Origin: Myxococcota bacterium
GTDB taxonomy: Bacteria > Myxococcota > UBA727 > JAHDBA01
Reading direction: 5' to 3'
Assembly (NCBI GenBank): GCA_020630615.1
Contig: JAHDBA010000004.1
Coordinates: 1-52,071 of the forward strand
DNA length: 52,071 nucleotides
The notes under the pieces were generated by a model that was not told where the DNA came from, made no database searches, and saw nothing but the letters and a program-made list of their open reading frames with translations. A program made the translations under genes and the position numbers. The first letter of the stretch is position 1, and the number at the start of each line of letters is the position of its first letter. This document shows positions 27,439-35,541 of the stretch, piece after piece.

Positions 27439-28722
27439 TCACACTTTTTCTTTCGCCGGTCGAAGCGCATAGATCCATCGAGAGAGCTTCCCTTCAATGT
27501 CATCAATGCGTCTTCGCGATACTTCATAGTTTAAGCCCCGCTCATCAAAGGTGATTCCCCCAGCGAAATGATCGTTCTCGAGCGACGACGCGTAGTTTTC
27601 AAATGCCTCGCCACCAAAGACTTCAAGGAAGATATGCCCTTCGATCTTGTGCGCGGCGACATTAAACATCGTGCAACATGCATCATTGACGTACTCAACC
27701 TTGCCCCGCGCCGAAACAATGATGATTGGACTTTGGTCGCTATTCATTGTTGCCCGTACAAGCTTCCGAAGCTCAAGAAGTTTTTGGGTTCGAAGCCGAT
27801 CACGGCTGGCGCCTTTGAGTAAGGAGGCCTGAAGCGCACGAACAACCGCACTCACCTCGTCGTCGCCTGTGATTCGCAGATCGCCAATGCGTCCCGATTC
27901 AATCCTTTGAGCCACAAGGCGCAACTGCTCAAGAGGCTCAGACACCCACGCCGGGCCAATGTAAAGCGCCGCAACAAGTAAACAGCCAAGCAGGAGCGTA
28001 AACATCAAAAGGAGCCGGGTAACGCGTTCAGCTTGTTCTTGATTGTGTTCCAGCTCAGTACCGAGGGCTTCCCGTAGAATCTTATTGTCGCTGCGAAGTT
28101 TATCCAAAATGGTGACCGAAACAGCAAGCGCTTGCTCCAGCATCGCGCCATCGATATTTTCCAGGCGGGGGTCGACAAGAGGGGTAATCGTCTGGGTCAA
28201 TCGCTCTCGGACATTGAAAAGTTCGCGCGCGTAGGACCACGCCGAGGAAAGTTCAAGAGCATTATCGCTTGCGAAGTCGACCGGCGCTGCGCTTTCATTC
28301 CCGTCCACTACTTTTTCCGCAAAAATAGCGTTGTCGACATCATCAAGAGCACGTTCGCCTCGCTCAAACCCTAAGAGTGAACGACTCAGTTCGAGTGCGG
28401 CAGAGTTCAATGTGCGCTTGGTGTCCGCTGTCGGCAGTGCACGCACTCTCCACAGTGCAATTCGTATCTCTTCTGTGTCTTGAATCGCTGCAGTGCAAGT
28501 TGATTGAAGTGAAGACAGCAACTGGATTTTCGCCGACGATGCTTCGAAGCGTTCGCTCCTCAAAAGCGACGCGAAAACAACGCAGAGGGCTAGCCCGCCA
28601 AGGGCTAAGAGAAGAAAGCGCACACGGCTATGAACAGACCAATGAAAACGCCAACCAGAAGTCATGTCACTTTTGCCGATTCGCGCGGCGGAGAGTCCTG
28701 ATTTATGGTCCTGAGTTTTCAT
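27439..28722 (-). CDS. Membrane sensor with HAMP and PAS domains, no output domain
   Basis: 427 residues. Membrane helix 1 is about residues 35-54; a 180-residue helical periplasmic region follows; helix 2 is about 236-256 (RLLLMFTLLLGCLLVAALYI). A HAMP linker lies at 257-305 (VSEPLEQLRLVAQRIESGRI, GDDEVSAVVRALQASL). A PAS domain fills 325-425 (SPIIIVSARGKVEYVNDACC, EGHIFLEVFGGEAFENYAS), and the protein ends there. No histidine kinase, cyclase, phosphodiesterase or methyl-accepting domain is present. GAAGG lies seven bases before the ATG. It sits between the RCK gene and the Omp85 gene in one operon. It may pass signals by protein contact. Confidence 0.82.
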   Translation of the reverse strand: MKTQDHKSGLSAARIGKSDMTSGWRFHWSVHSRVRFLLLALGGLALCVVFASLLRSERFEASSAKIQLLSSLQSTCTAAIQDTEEIRIALWRVRALPTADTKRTLNSAALELSRSLLGFERGERALDDVDNAIFAEKVVDGNESAAPVDFASDNALELSSAWSYARELFNVRERLTQTITPLVDPRLENIDGAMLEQALAVSVTILDKLRSDNKILREALGTELEHNQEQAERVTRLLLMFTLLLGCLLVAALYIGPAWVSEPLEQLRLVAQRIESGRIGDLRITGDDEVSAVVRALQASLLKGASRDRLRTQKLLELRKLVRATMNSDQSPIIIVSARGKVEYVNDACCTMFNVAAHKIEGHIFLEVFGGEAFENYASSLENDHFAGGITFDERGLNYEVSRRRIDDIEGKLSRWIYALRPAKEKV

Positions 28723-28743
28723 CGTCTACCTTCGCCGCGCAGC

Positions 28744-29436
28744 TTAATCTTCTCGAGCAATCTTAAAGATGTTGTCGCGATCGCCTACGACAGTCAAAAT
28801 CATGTCTTCCTCAATCACGGTGTTGGGACCCGGCGCATCATTGTAGACCAAACGCTCAGTTACCTCACCATGATCATCAACTTCGCGTGATGGAAGCTGT
28901 GTGCCGATCACATTCAGTCCGAAGTTTTGCCGTAGCGCTGCGTCGACAAGTGTCTTTCCGATTAAACTTCGAAGCGGGCGAACCTGAGCAACGCGTTGCC
29001 CCGTTGACAGCTGCACCTGATCGACCACACCCGACATTAGTAAGTTCTGCCCCATCTGCTCGCCCATTTCTTTTTCGGGGAACACAATCTCAGTCGCGCC
29101 GACCCTTTGCAGAATCCGAGCTTGCATCGAGGTCGCGGCGCGAGCAACGATTCGGCTGACCCCCAAGTCGGACAACTCCGCTGCAACTAGAACGCTTGCT
29201 TCCAAATCGAGCTCCCCCAAGGCCACAACTGCCGCGGTGACACGATCAAGACCAATCGCTCGAAGAGCGCCCTCTTTCGTCGCATCCATGCACACTGCTT
29301 GTCCTACATCATCCTTAATGCGGTCCACGCGTTCTTCATTCGAATCTACCGCGATAACATCGCCACCCGCCTCTGCGAGCGACACTGCAACGTGATGCCC
29401 GAACTGTCCCAAACCTATCACTGCAAATATCTTCAT
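28744..29436 (-). CDS. KtrA/TrkA-type potassium channel regulatory protein
   Basis: Soluble regulator of a K+ uptake channel. RCK_N Rossmann fold with MKIFAVIGLGQFGHHVAVSL (GxGxxG) and the nucleotide-binding acidic residue in VIAVDSNEERV. Conserved family segments are VCMDATKEGALRAIGLD, ARAATSMQARILQRVGATEI and VFPEKEMGEQMGQNL, followed by a C-terminal RCK_C domain (LRSLIGKTLVDAALRQNFG, EEDMILTVVGDRDNI). The 230-residue length matches KtrA with one RCK unit. The start at 29436 makes the Rossmann strand begin at residue 2. No membrane partner (KtrB/TrkH) is in this window. It begins an operon with the HAMP-PAS sensor 21 bases downstream. Confidence 0.9.
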   Translation of the reverse strand: MKIFAVIGLGQFGHHVAVSLAEAGGDVIAVDSNEERVDRIKDDVGQAVCMDATKEGALRAIGLDRVTAAVVALGELDLEASVLVAAELSDLGVSRIVARAATSMQARILQRVGATEIVFPEKEMGEQMGQNLLMSGVVDQVQLSTGQRVAQVRPLRSLIGKTLVDAALRQNFGLNVIGTQLPSREVDDHGEVTERLVYNDAPGPNTVIEEDMILTVVGDRDNIFKIARED

Positions 29437-29559
29437 AAGGTCTCTTACCTTGAGGGATTTATCCTGAAGCACAAGTGGCTTTTGATTGAGACCGAGCGCA
29501 TTACAGGAGCATCGGCATCGAGTAATTGCACTTTGTGTTTTATTTGCTAAGCGCGACCT

Positions 29560-30105
29560 ATGATGTTCATCAATGTAAGATTCTATTTTCTGGCTATCTC
29601 CTGTATTTTCCTGGCTGGCATTTCTCTCGCCTGCAGTGACGCCAACCGGTCAGCCAACTGCGAGAATGGCACGAGTGAGTGCTATTTTGTTGATGAAGTG
29701 CCTCAACACAATGCGGTGGGGACATCATTATCTTTCAGCAACGGCGAAGATGTGGAGCTCAACCTTTCACAGGTTTGCACTTCGCTCGCTAATGAGCCCG
29801 AATGTCAGTTCTCGCCAGCCGAATGCTCATTTTTAGAAGAGAGCATCGAGGGCTCGGGTTGTGAAAGTGAGCATCTGCGCTTTTTGACATGCATGGCTTC
29901 GAGCGCTTGCAGTGATTCCCTGTGCACGCAAGAAGCGACTGGCGTGAGTGCCTGCATGGGTGACTTTGTCGTCGAAGAGCCGATCGGCAATGAACCCGAG
30001 AAGGCTGAATGCACCTACGCCCCACCAGGCTGGGATTGCCCGTGCACGTATTATGGCGACGGCGAGTGTGATGAGTTTTGCGGCGTAGTTGATTTTGACT
30101 GTTGA
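29560..30105 (+). CDS. Cys-rich lipoprotein, 181 aa
   Basis: Secreted lipoprotein of unknown function. A hydrophobic signal ends in lipobox LAGISLAC. The mature part has 17 cysteines in 157 residues, counting the lipid-bearing one. The middle resembles the small Cys-rich domains of Myxococcota surface proteins (LRFLTCMASSACSDSLC). The C-terminal 31 residues have spacing WxCxCxxYxDGxCDxxCGxxDxDC, like the W/C/D-rich repeats at the ends of myxobacterial secreted proteins. It lies just upstream of the outer-membrane barrel gene on the same strand. Confidence 0.78.
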   Translation: MMFINVRFYFLAISCIFLAGISLACSDANRSANCENGTSECYFVDEVPQHNAVGTSLSFSNGEDVELNLSQVCTSLANEPECQFSPAECSFLEESIEGSGCESEHLRFLTCMASSACSDSLCTQEATGVSACMGDFVVEEPIGNEPEKAECTYAPPGWDCPCTYYGDGECDEFCGVVDFDC

Positions 30106-30211
30106 TAGCTTAGCTCTCTACCCCGAAACAAGAATGTACTTCAACCGCTTCTCTTCTACTCTTTTCTTATTCAGACTTCCTCCCATCCAAAGCAATGCAA
30201 GGAGCAACCCA

Positions 30212-31156
30212 ATGAACTTACGAACCACTACCAGCCTAACATCTATCCTCTTAAGCGTTTTTTTGACGTGCTCGCTTTTTGCTCAAGTCGACAGTGCCGA
30301 CGGCAACCAAGATGCTAGCGAAACACTAGTAAGTGAGACGGCAACGACTCAGGCAGACAATCCCGTAGGGACAGACCCTTCTGTGGCCCTAGCAGAGCTT
30401 GAAGGAGATATGCAGGCTTCACCAGAGCCGTCGGGAAACAGCATCGCATGCAAGCCCAATTGTAAGAAAAAGTGTTGCGATACTCAACGGAGGGCAAAAA
30501 AATCCTGCTGTAAAAAAGATAGACCCAAATGTAGCAAAGAAACAAAAGGGGACTGCCTAAAGTCCTCGATCGCTCAGAATACATACAGGTGGACACCTTT
30601 GATGCGAAGTGTGGGTGTAAACATTGGGAACAACCTGCTTTTTACGTATGGAGATGGCGAACGCTTTCCTGCGCATGGCGGTGCAAGTTTTGAATGGAGA
30701 CGTCCCAATGCAAAAAATCGTTGGTACTTCTTACATGTCGGTGGAGCATTCGGTTTCAATCCTGATGACGGCCCAGAAGGTATCGGTTCAAATCATATCT
30801 CAAGGCTGCAAGGTACTTTTGGTGTGCGCAACACCCACTTTGCCTATAAAAAAGTCGAATTTGGCACCTACCTGTCTGGAGGCCTCTCTTTTGAAATCGC
30901 GTCAGATGCTCTCTTTGGTGATGCATCGGTAGTTACCGGGCGAATCGGTGTTGGGCTCGGTGCAGGAGCTGCTGCTGAGTACTTTTTTACGCGCAACCTC
31001 TCGGTGCGGTTTGAAACTCAGGTTCTTGAAGCTGTGTATTCCGCATCGAGCAGTGCGCCAGATTTTGGTGACCTCTTTGATAACGATATTGTTGCGCATC
31101 GAGTCGACCTTGGCATCAACATTCGCCCCGCTCTGCATTTGCGTTTTCGTTTTTAA
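30212..31156 (+). CDS. Outer-membrane beta-barrel protein with Cys/Lys-rich linker, 314 aa
   Basis: Start chosen at ATG 30212 (AAGGAG seven bases upstream), giving a normal signal peptide (LTSILLSVFLTCSLFAQ). Residues 25-80 are a polar linker. Residues about 80-116 form an unusual Lys/Cys-rich stretch with eight cysteines (CKPNCKKKCCDTQRRAKKSC, then CKKDRPKCSKETKGDC). The remaining 190 residues alternate as in an 8-strand-type barrel (WYFLHVGGAFGFNPDDG, GTYLSGGLSFEIASD, LSVRFETQVLEAVYS) and end in a terminal Phe (LHLRFRF). No enzyme motif is seen. The linker would be periplasmic or surface-exposed and could bind metal or be disulfide-linked. Function unknown. Confidence 0.8.
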   Translation: MNLRTTTSLTSILLSVFLTCSLFAQVDSADGNQDASETLVSETATTQADNPVGTDPSVALAELEGDMQASPEPSGNSIACKPNCKKKCCDTQRRAKKSCCKKDRPKCSKETKGDCLKSSIAQNTYRWTPLMRSVGVNIGNNLLFTYGDGERFPAHGGASFEWRRPNAKNRWYFLHVGGAFGFNPDDGPEGIGSNHISRLQGTFGVRNTHFAYKKVEFGTYLSGGLSFEIASDALFGDASVVTGRIGVGLGAGAAAEYFFTRNLSVRFETQVLEAVYSASSSAPDFGDLFDNDIVAHRVDLGINIRPALHLRFRF

Positions 31157-31201
31157 CCGGAATATAGCAACGAGTATTCTTTTAAAAAGCCAAATATCGA
31201 C

Positions 31202-32584
31202 TTGAACACAACGAAGAAGAGCCCAAAGAAGAGTCCGTCTTGGCTGCGCCCTGATATTTTAGCGTACGCCCTGCTTGCCTTCGTCTTTTTACTTTCGTCG
31301 CTGACAAGTCCTGCTCACATCTCTGTTCTGCTCGCATCTGCGTATACCGCCTTTTTTAAGTCTTCCCTTTTGGCGTTTGCTTTGAAGATGTCTTTAATGT
31401 TGGTTCTTGGGATGATGTGTGCTCGCAGTCAAGCCGTCGAGCGGCTGCAGAGCTGGGTCCTCCCCTTCGTGACAAACATGGCGCGTGCGAGTGTGTTCGT
31501 CTGCGGGATCTCCTGCACGGCTGCCCTACTCAACTGGGGCGTCGGCTTGATTCTCGGTGCGCTTTGCGCAAAACGCTTTTCTGAACACTTGAGGCTCAAT
31601 TCCACTTCACCCCATCGAGCCATTCTAGCAGCATGTGGTTACTCGGGACTCGGCGTATGGCACGGGGGATTGTCGGGTTCCGCAACACTCGCCGCATCGT
31701 TAAAGGACTCTGGCCTGAGCCGCATTGTTTCGGTCAACGAAACAATGTTCTCTCCGCACAACCTCCTAACTTCGACTTGCCTTTGCGCCTCATTTGTTGC
31801 GTTAAGTTTTATGATTTCGCGCCTCCGCTCACATTCGAACGTTGAAATCCCAACACTTGCGCTCGATGGCTCCAATGCAAATGTAAACTCCTCAAAGATG
31901 GAGGGCCAAGCCTTTAACCTCGTGAAGGTCTCGATTTCACATGCTGGAGATGCAAATCGATGGAGCTTCGAATCGATGCCGGGAGTCGCTTTTGCGAGTT
32001 TCCTTTTTGCAATGCTCTCTTCATCACTGTGGCTCGACGGCATCCGGGCGCTGAATCTCAATTGGGTGATTGGATCACTCTGGCTCTGTGCCCTTCTTGC
32101 ATTTCCTACACCTGAACGCTTTGCGAGATATTTTGCGGACGCACTTCGAGAGAGTGCAGGCATTCTTCAGCAATTTCCGATCTACTTTGCAACGCTCGGC
32201 ATTGTTGGAGCAGCAGGCTGGTTGAGTCAAGATGGGCTTGCCTGGCCGCTCGTCAACCTTATGCAAAACCGAGATGGGACACTCGCGCATGAACTTACGT
32301 ATTTGCTGGCTGCTGGATTGAACTTGGTTGTGCCAAGCGGAGGGGGTCAATGGGTGCTGCAGGCGCCTGTACTTGAAGCAACCATTTCGGCCACCGGCAT
32401 TGCTCCAGGAAAACTCATCTTGGCGTTTTGCTACGGCGACCAAATCACCAACTTGCTACAACCCTTTTGGGCGATACCGGTTTTGGCGATTACGGGCGTG
32501 AAAGCCCGCGACCTTTTTCTAGAAACCTGGAAGTTCGCCCTGTGTGGATTTCTTGTACTTCTGGTCTCTGTTGTCTTGATGTGA
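31202..32584 (+). CDS. atoE: Short-chain fatty acid transporter, AtoE family
   Basis: 460-residue inner-membrane protein with about ten to twelve helices. Family signatures: GYSGLGVWHGGLSGSATL in the first half, and LNLVVPSGGGQWVLQAPVLE followed by CYGDQITNLLQPFWAIPVL in the second half, both characteristic of AtoE (short-chain fatty acid uptake). The only workable start is TTG at 31202; the frame is open back to the upstream stop with no ATG or GTG, and no clear Shine-Dalgarno sequence is seen, so the start is uncertain. No atoDAB genes are adjacent. It is not a Trk/Ktr K+ channel despite lying near the RCK gene. Confidence 0.85.
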   Translation: MNTTKKSPKKSPSWLRPDILAYALLAFVFLLSSLTSPAHISVLLASAYTAFFKSSLLAFALKMSLMLVLGMMCARSQAVERLQSWVLPFVTNMARASVFVCGISCTAALLNWGVGLILGALCAKRFSEHLRLNSTSPHRAILAACGYSGLGVWHGGLSGSATLAASLKDSGLSRIVSVNETMFSPHNLLTSTCLCASFVALSFMISRLRSHSNVEIPTLALDGSNANVNSSKMEGQAFNLVKVSISHAGDANRWSFESMPGVAFASFLFAMLSSSLWLDGIRALNLNWVIGSLWLCALLAFPTPERFARYFADALRESAGILQQFPIYFATLGIVGAAGWLSQDGLAWPLVNLMQNRDGTLAHELTYLLAAGLNLVVPSGGGQWVLQAPVLEATISATGIAPGKLILAFCYGDQITNLLQPFWAIPVLAITGVKARDLFLETWKFALCGFLVLLVSVVLM

Positions 32585-32671
32585 ACGCGGGCCAGCTAAA
32601 CCTCACCTAGAATAAAAAAGAGATCACTTGCGGTAGTCTATCTCCAAATAGAATAGCATTCACAACACCGT

Positions 32672-32683
32672 GTTCACGTGAAC
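32672..32683. repeat. 12-bp perfect palindrome between atoE and recN
   Basis: GTTCACGTGAAC reads the same on both strands, about 90 bases after the atoE stop and 70 bases before the recN promoter. It is not followed by a T run, so it is not a simple terminator. It could be a protein-binding site or chance; it differs from the LexA-like sites in the window. Confidence 0.35.
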
Positions 32684-32751
32684 CAAGCCTGAGCGAAATC
32701 CATGAAACGACTCAGAGTTTTGTATTGGTATTTATTGGATGCAAAAACAAT

Positions 32752-32779
32752 TTGGACTGAACGCACGATCAGTGATACT
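32752..32779 (+). promoter_or_regulatory. Predicted sigma-70 promoter of recN
   Basis: A -35 element TTGGAC (32752-32757) and a -10 element GATACT (32774-32779) are separated by 16 bases. Each matches the sigma-70 consensus at four of six positions or better. The -10 element overlaps the LexA-like operator, which is the usual layout for a repressed SOS promoter. Confidence 0.5.
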
Positions 32780-32794
32780 AAACAAGTGTTCAGA
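32778..32794 (+). promoter_or_regulatory. LexA-like operator upstream of recN
   Basis: CTAAACAAGTGTTCAG is an imperfect palindrome with half-sites CTAAAC and GTTCAG around a four-base spacer. It matches 15 of 17 positions of the operator consensus reported for Myxococcus xanthus LexA (CTRHAMRYBYGTTCAGS, from memory), and 14 of 16 positions of the site at ruvA on its coding strand. It overlaps the predicted -10 element and ends 12 bases before the recN ATG. RecN is a classical SOS gene. Confidence 0.72.
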
Positions 32795-32805
32795 TGAGGT
32801 GCAGA

Positions 32806-34620
32806 ATGTTGAAAGAGATCCGATTGCAAAACTTTGGGTTCATTGATCAAGCAAAGCTATCTTTTGACTCCAATATGAATGTTGTGACGGGTGAAACTGG
32901 CGCAGGGAAGTCGATGCTTCTCAGCGCACTTCGATACTGCTGCGGTGAGCTGCCCGCAAAAAAATGGCTTCAAAAAGGGGCCGATAAAATGAGTGTATGT
33001 ACAATTTGGCAGGTCGCCCCGCAGATTGCCAAGCGCATCGCACAACACCTGGACGAGGTCTTTTATGACGAGGGTTGCCCTAGCACTTTTGAAGTTCAAC
33101 GGGTCTACACAAAATCGGGTTCCTCACGGCAGAGTATTAACGGTCATCGATGCAGTAAAGCAGAACTTCTCACCTTGGCTCAGTTCCTCCTCTCCTCAAC
33201 CGCTCAGAACTTCGTCCATCAGCTAAGTGATACAGAACGCGTCTTCGGGTGGCTTGATGCCTTTGCGGGTTGTGAGGCTATGGCCGATAGCGTTCGTAAA
33301 AGTTTTGCAGTGCTTCAAGAGCAGAAGCGCTTCATCATGAATTGGGATCGAGGGCACCATGAACGCCTTTTTCGAAAAGATTGGCTGGAGCATCAAGTCC
33401 GTGAATTGGGCGCATTAAAACTCTCGATAGAGGATGAAAACATCGATGATCGCATACGATCGCTCGAGCAGGGGCAACGTTTAAACGCAGCCTTTGCTGA
33501 AGTTGTTGGTGCGATTCAACGTGAAGGTGGTGTTGTGGATATCCTCACATCCCTTCATTTTCAAGTTGAAGCAGCGCTCAGCGAGACGGACGAGTGTGAA
33601 GGTACACATGCCCTCTCGGATGGCGCAGAGCAACTCATTTCACAGGTTGAATCCGCAAAGCTTCAGCTGCGTGAAATCCGAGCACACGCGCAAAAACTGA
33701 AAGAGAAAGCTCCTGCGGACAGCGATGAGCTTGCAGCCCTGAAATTAAGACGAACTCAGATTCGAGATTCCCAACGCAAACATCGTTCTACACTCGACGA
33801 GCTCATAGTGCTCTCAAAAAATCTAGGTGATGAGTTAAAGGGTTTGAGTGAGGGTCAGAAACAAAGGGACGACGCGATTGAAAGCTTCGAAGACAAACTT
33901 CACGACTTTCTCGCTCGAAGTGTAAAGTTGCACCAACAAAGAGAGAAGGCACTTCCACTTCTCAATAAAGCGCTCAACAGACTTTGCCCAGCACTCGACT
34001 TAAGACAAGAGTCGATACAGATGAAACTGATGCAGCCAAATACCAATGCGAAAGTGCGATCGGCAACACCTCAACTGGAACACTACAGAAGCAAGGGGGG
34101 GCCTGAAGATGATTTTAATGCATGGACTCCCCCGAATGCCTTTGAAGGCGCAAACCCATTTGGGGGCGGTCAATGTCTTCTGGTGTACAGTCCTGCACCG
34201 AAAAGCGTTGAGCACCAGCCGGTCCACAAAATTGCCAGCGGAGGTGAGCGTTCACGTATCCTTCTTGCTATTAAAGTCGCCTTTGCAGAAACGATGCCCT
34301 GCTCACTGTATTTGTTTGATGAAATTGAAGCCGGCATCGGTGGAGAAAGTGCAAACGCCCTCACAGATATGCTGGACACATTCAGCGCTAAACACCAGAC
34401 GCTTCTGGTCACACACCTTGATCGACTTGCAGCGCGTGCGAACCACCATATGAAAGTCGTGAAAAAATTTGGCCGCAACGATGAGGTCCATGCCGAGATT
34501 TCAACCTTGAGTTCCCAAGAGCGTATTCAAGAGATACAAAGAATGATTGGCGGCGATCGCAACAAAGAACTTTCAGAATCAATGGCGCGTAAGCTACTCG
34601 GGCACCAGAAGGCAGCCTAG
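32806..34620 (+). CDS. recN: DNA repair protein RecN
   Basis: SMC-like ATPase that acts in double-strand-break repair. Walker A GETGAGKSMLLSALRY lies at about residues 29-44; the coiled-coil arms fill the middle; the ABC signature is ASGGERSRILLAIKVAF and Walker B is LYLFDEIEAGIGGESAN, followed by LLVTHLDRLAARAN. The length is 604, a little longer than usual. The ATG at 32806 (MLKEIRLQNFGFIDQ) is chosen because it matches family starts and has GAGGT upstream; the ATG at 32794 touches the LexA-like operator. Probably SOS-regulated. Confidence 0.95.
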   Translation: MLKEIRLQNFGFIDQAKLSFDSNMNVVTGETGAGKSMLLSALRYCCGELPAKKWLQKGADKMSVCTIWQVAPQIAKRIAQHLDEVFYDEGCPSTFEVQRVYTKSGSSRQSINGHRCSKAELLTLAQFLLSSTAQNFVHQLSDTERVFGWLDAFAGCEAMADSVRKSFAVLQEQKRFIMNWDRGHHERLFRKDWLEHQVRELGALKLSIEDENIDDRIRSLEQGQRLNAAFAEVVGAIQREGGVVDILTSLHFQVEAALSETDECEGTHALSDGAEQLISQVESAKLQLREIRAHAQKLKEKAPADSDELAALKLRRTQIRDSQRKHRSTLDELIVLSKNLGDELKGLSEGQKQRDDAIESFEDKLHDFLARSVKLHQQREKALPLLNKALNRLCPALDLRQESIQMKLMQPNTNAKVRSATPQLEHYRSKGGPEDDFNAWTPPNAFEGANPFGGGQCLLVYSPAPKSVEHQPVHKIASGGERSRILLAIKVAFAETMPCSLYLFDEIEAGIGGESANALTDMLDTFSAKHQTLLVTHLDRLAARANHHMKVVKKFGRNDEVHAEISTLSSQERIQEIQRMIGGDRNKELSESMARKLLGHQKAA

Positions 34621-34691
34621 AAGTCCCCCCGACCCAAACTATTATTCTTGCACGCACTTTTATTCATGTGCTGATTTTGTAATGTTGATGT

Positions 34692-35384
34692 ATGGACTTT
34701 GCATCTCAAAAGATTCTTTGCATCGAAACGTCAACGCCACACGGCTTTATCGGCTATTTTGAACAAGGTCACTGTGTTGAGTTTGAGATCTTGGCCGAGC
34801 AGCGAAAACAAGCAGAGATGATATCGCCTGCAATTGCAAAATGCATTGCAGCCCCAAGACGTATTGACGCGGTAGTTTGTGCTCTTGGGCCAGGATCCTT
34901 TGTGGGTGCTCGCATCGGTCTTGCAACGGCAAAGGGGATCGCGATGGCTCTTAGCATACCCCTCTGGGGTGTTTGCTCGTTAGCACTCTCGCTTCACAAC
35001 GGTACGCGCGCGCGTGTCGTTTTGTGCGATGGTCATCGTAAGGAGGTCTTTGCCATGGCAAGAACGAATGAACCCAGCACGAGTAGAGGCCTTCGCCTTC
35101 ATCTTGAAAACCATACGAATGAACTTGAGAAGCTACTCAACAAAAGTGAAAGGGTCACGCTTACAGTCGCGAAAGCACGAGAAGACATGCTTGTTAGAGA
35201 AGTGTTAAAGTACACTCAAAAACAAAAGTTGACCGTTAACACACGTCTAAGTCATAAAGCATGGGAAAACCTCTTTGCTGACGCCAATGCGTCTCGGGCA
35301 TTTATCAAAGAAGATAAAGATGGCACCCTGATTCCCAACTACATGCGCGGCCCACAGGTGTTCGGAAAAGAGCTTGCTCTCTAA
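34692..35384 (+). CDS. tsaB: tRNA threonylcarbamoyladenosine biosynthesis protein TsaB
   Basis: Subunit of the TsaD-TsaB-TsaE complex that makes t6A37 in tRNAs reading ANN codons. ASKHA-fold N-terminus KILCIETSTPHGFIGYF, the diagnostic loop CALGPGSFVGARIGLATAKG, then PLWGVCSLALSL and a basic C-terminal half. The length of 230 is normal. The canonical GPGSFTGLR is changed slightly to GPGSFVGAR. It follows recN by 71 bases with a short terminator after it. tsaD and tsaE are not in the window. Confidence 0.92.
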   Translation: MDFASQKILCIETSTPHGFIGYFEQGHCVEFEILAEQRKQAEMISPAIAKCIAAPRRIDAVVCALGPGSFVGARIGLATAKGIAMALSIPLWGVCSLALSLHNGTRARVVLCDGHRKEVFAMARTNEPSTSRGLRLHLENHTNELEKLLNKSERVTLTVAKAREDMLVREVLKYTQKQKLTVNTRLSHKAWENLFADANASRAFIKEDKDGTLIPNYMRGPQVFGKELAL

Positions 35385-35404
35385 GCCTGACACCGGCTTT
35401 TTTT
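35383..35404 (+). terminator. Probable terminator after tsaB
   Basis: A five-pair stem (AAGCC with GGCTT), a seven-base loop and an overlapping run of seven T residues right at the tsaB stop codon. The stem is short, so efficiency may be modest, but the T run and placement are right. Confidence 0.5.
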
Positions 35405-35494
35405 CAAGGAATCATAGGGAGCACCGAAATCCAACTCTCATCATGAAATAGAGTAAAAGGGTTTGTTCCAAATGGACAGAGTTGAGAAAAAGCC

Positions 35495-35524
35495 TTGCGG
35501 ATTCCCTATTTTGTTCGATATAAT
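35495..35524 (+). promoter_or_regulatory. Predicted sigma-70 promoter for the 153-aa exported protein
   Basis: A perfect -10 box TATAAT (35519-35524) with TTGCGG (35495-35500) 18 bases upstream. The predicted transcript would begin about seven bases later, at the GGAGG ribosome-binding site, leaving a leader of only about ten bases before the ATG at 35542. Confidence 0.55.
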
Positions 35525-35541
35525 ATGTAGTGGAGGTACCC

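Noticed and set aside
31202..32584. The multi-helix protein as KtrB/TrkH partner of the nearby RCK gene
   Set aside because: It lacks the repeated pore-loop pattern of K+ channels and has the two AtoE signatures (VPSGGGQW and YGDQITNL).
32672..32683. GTTCACGTGAAC as another LexA site
   Set aside because: The half-sites are in the opposite arrangement and have no four-base spacer; it does not match the recN and ruvA operators.
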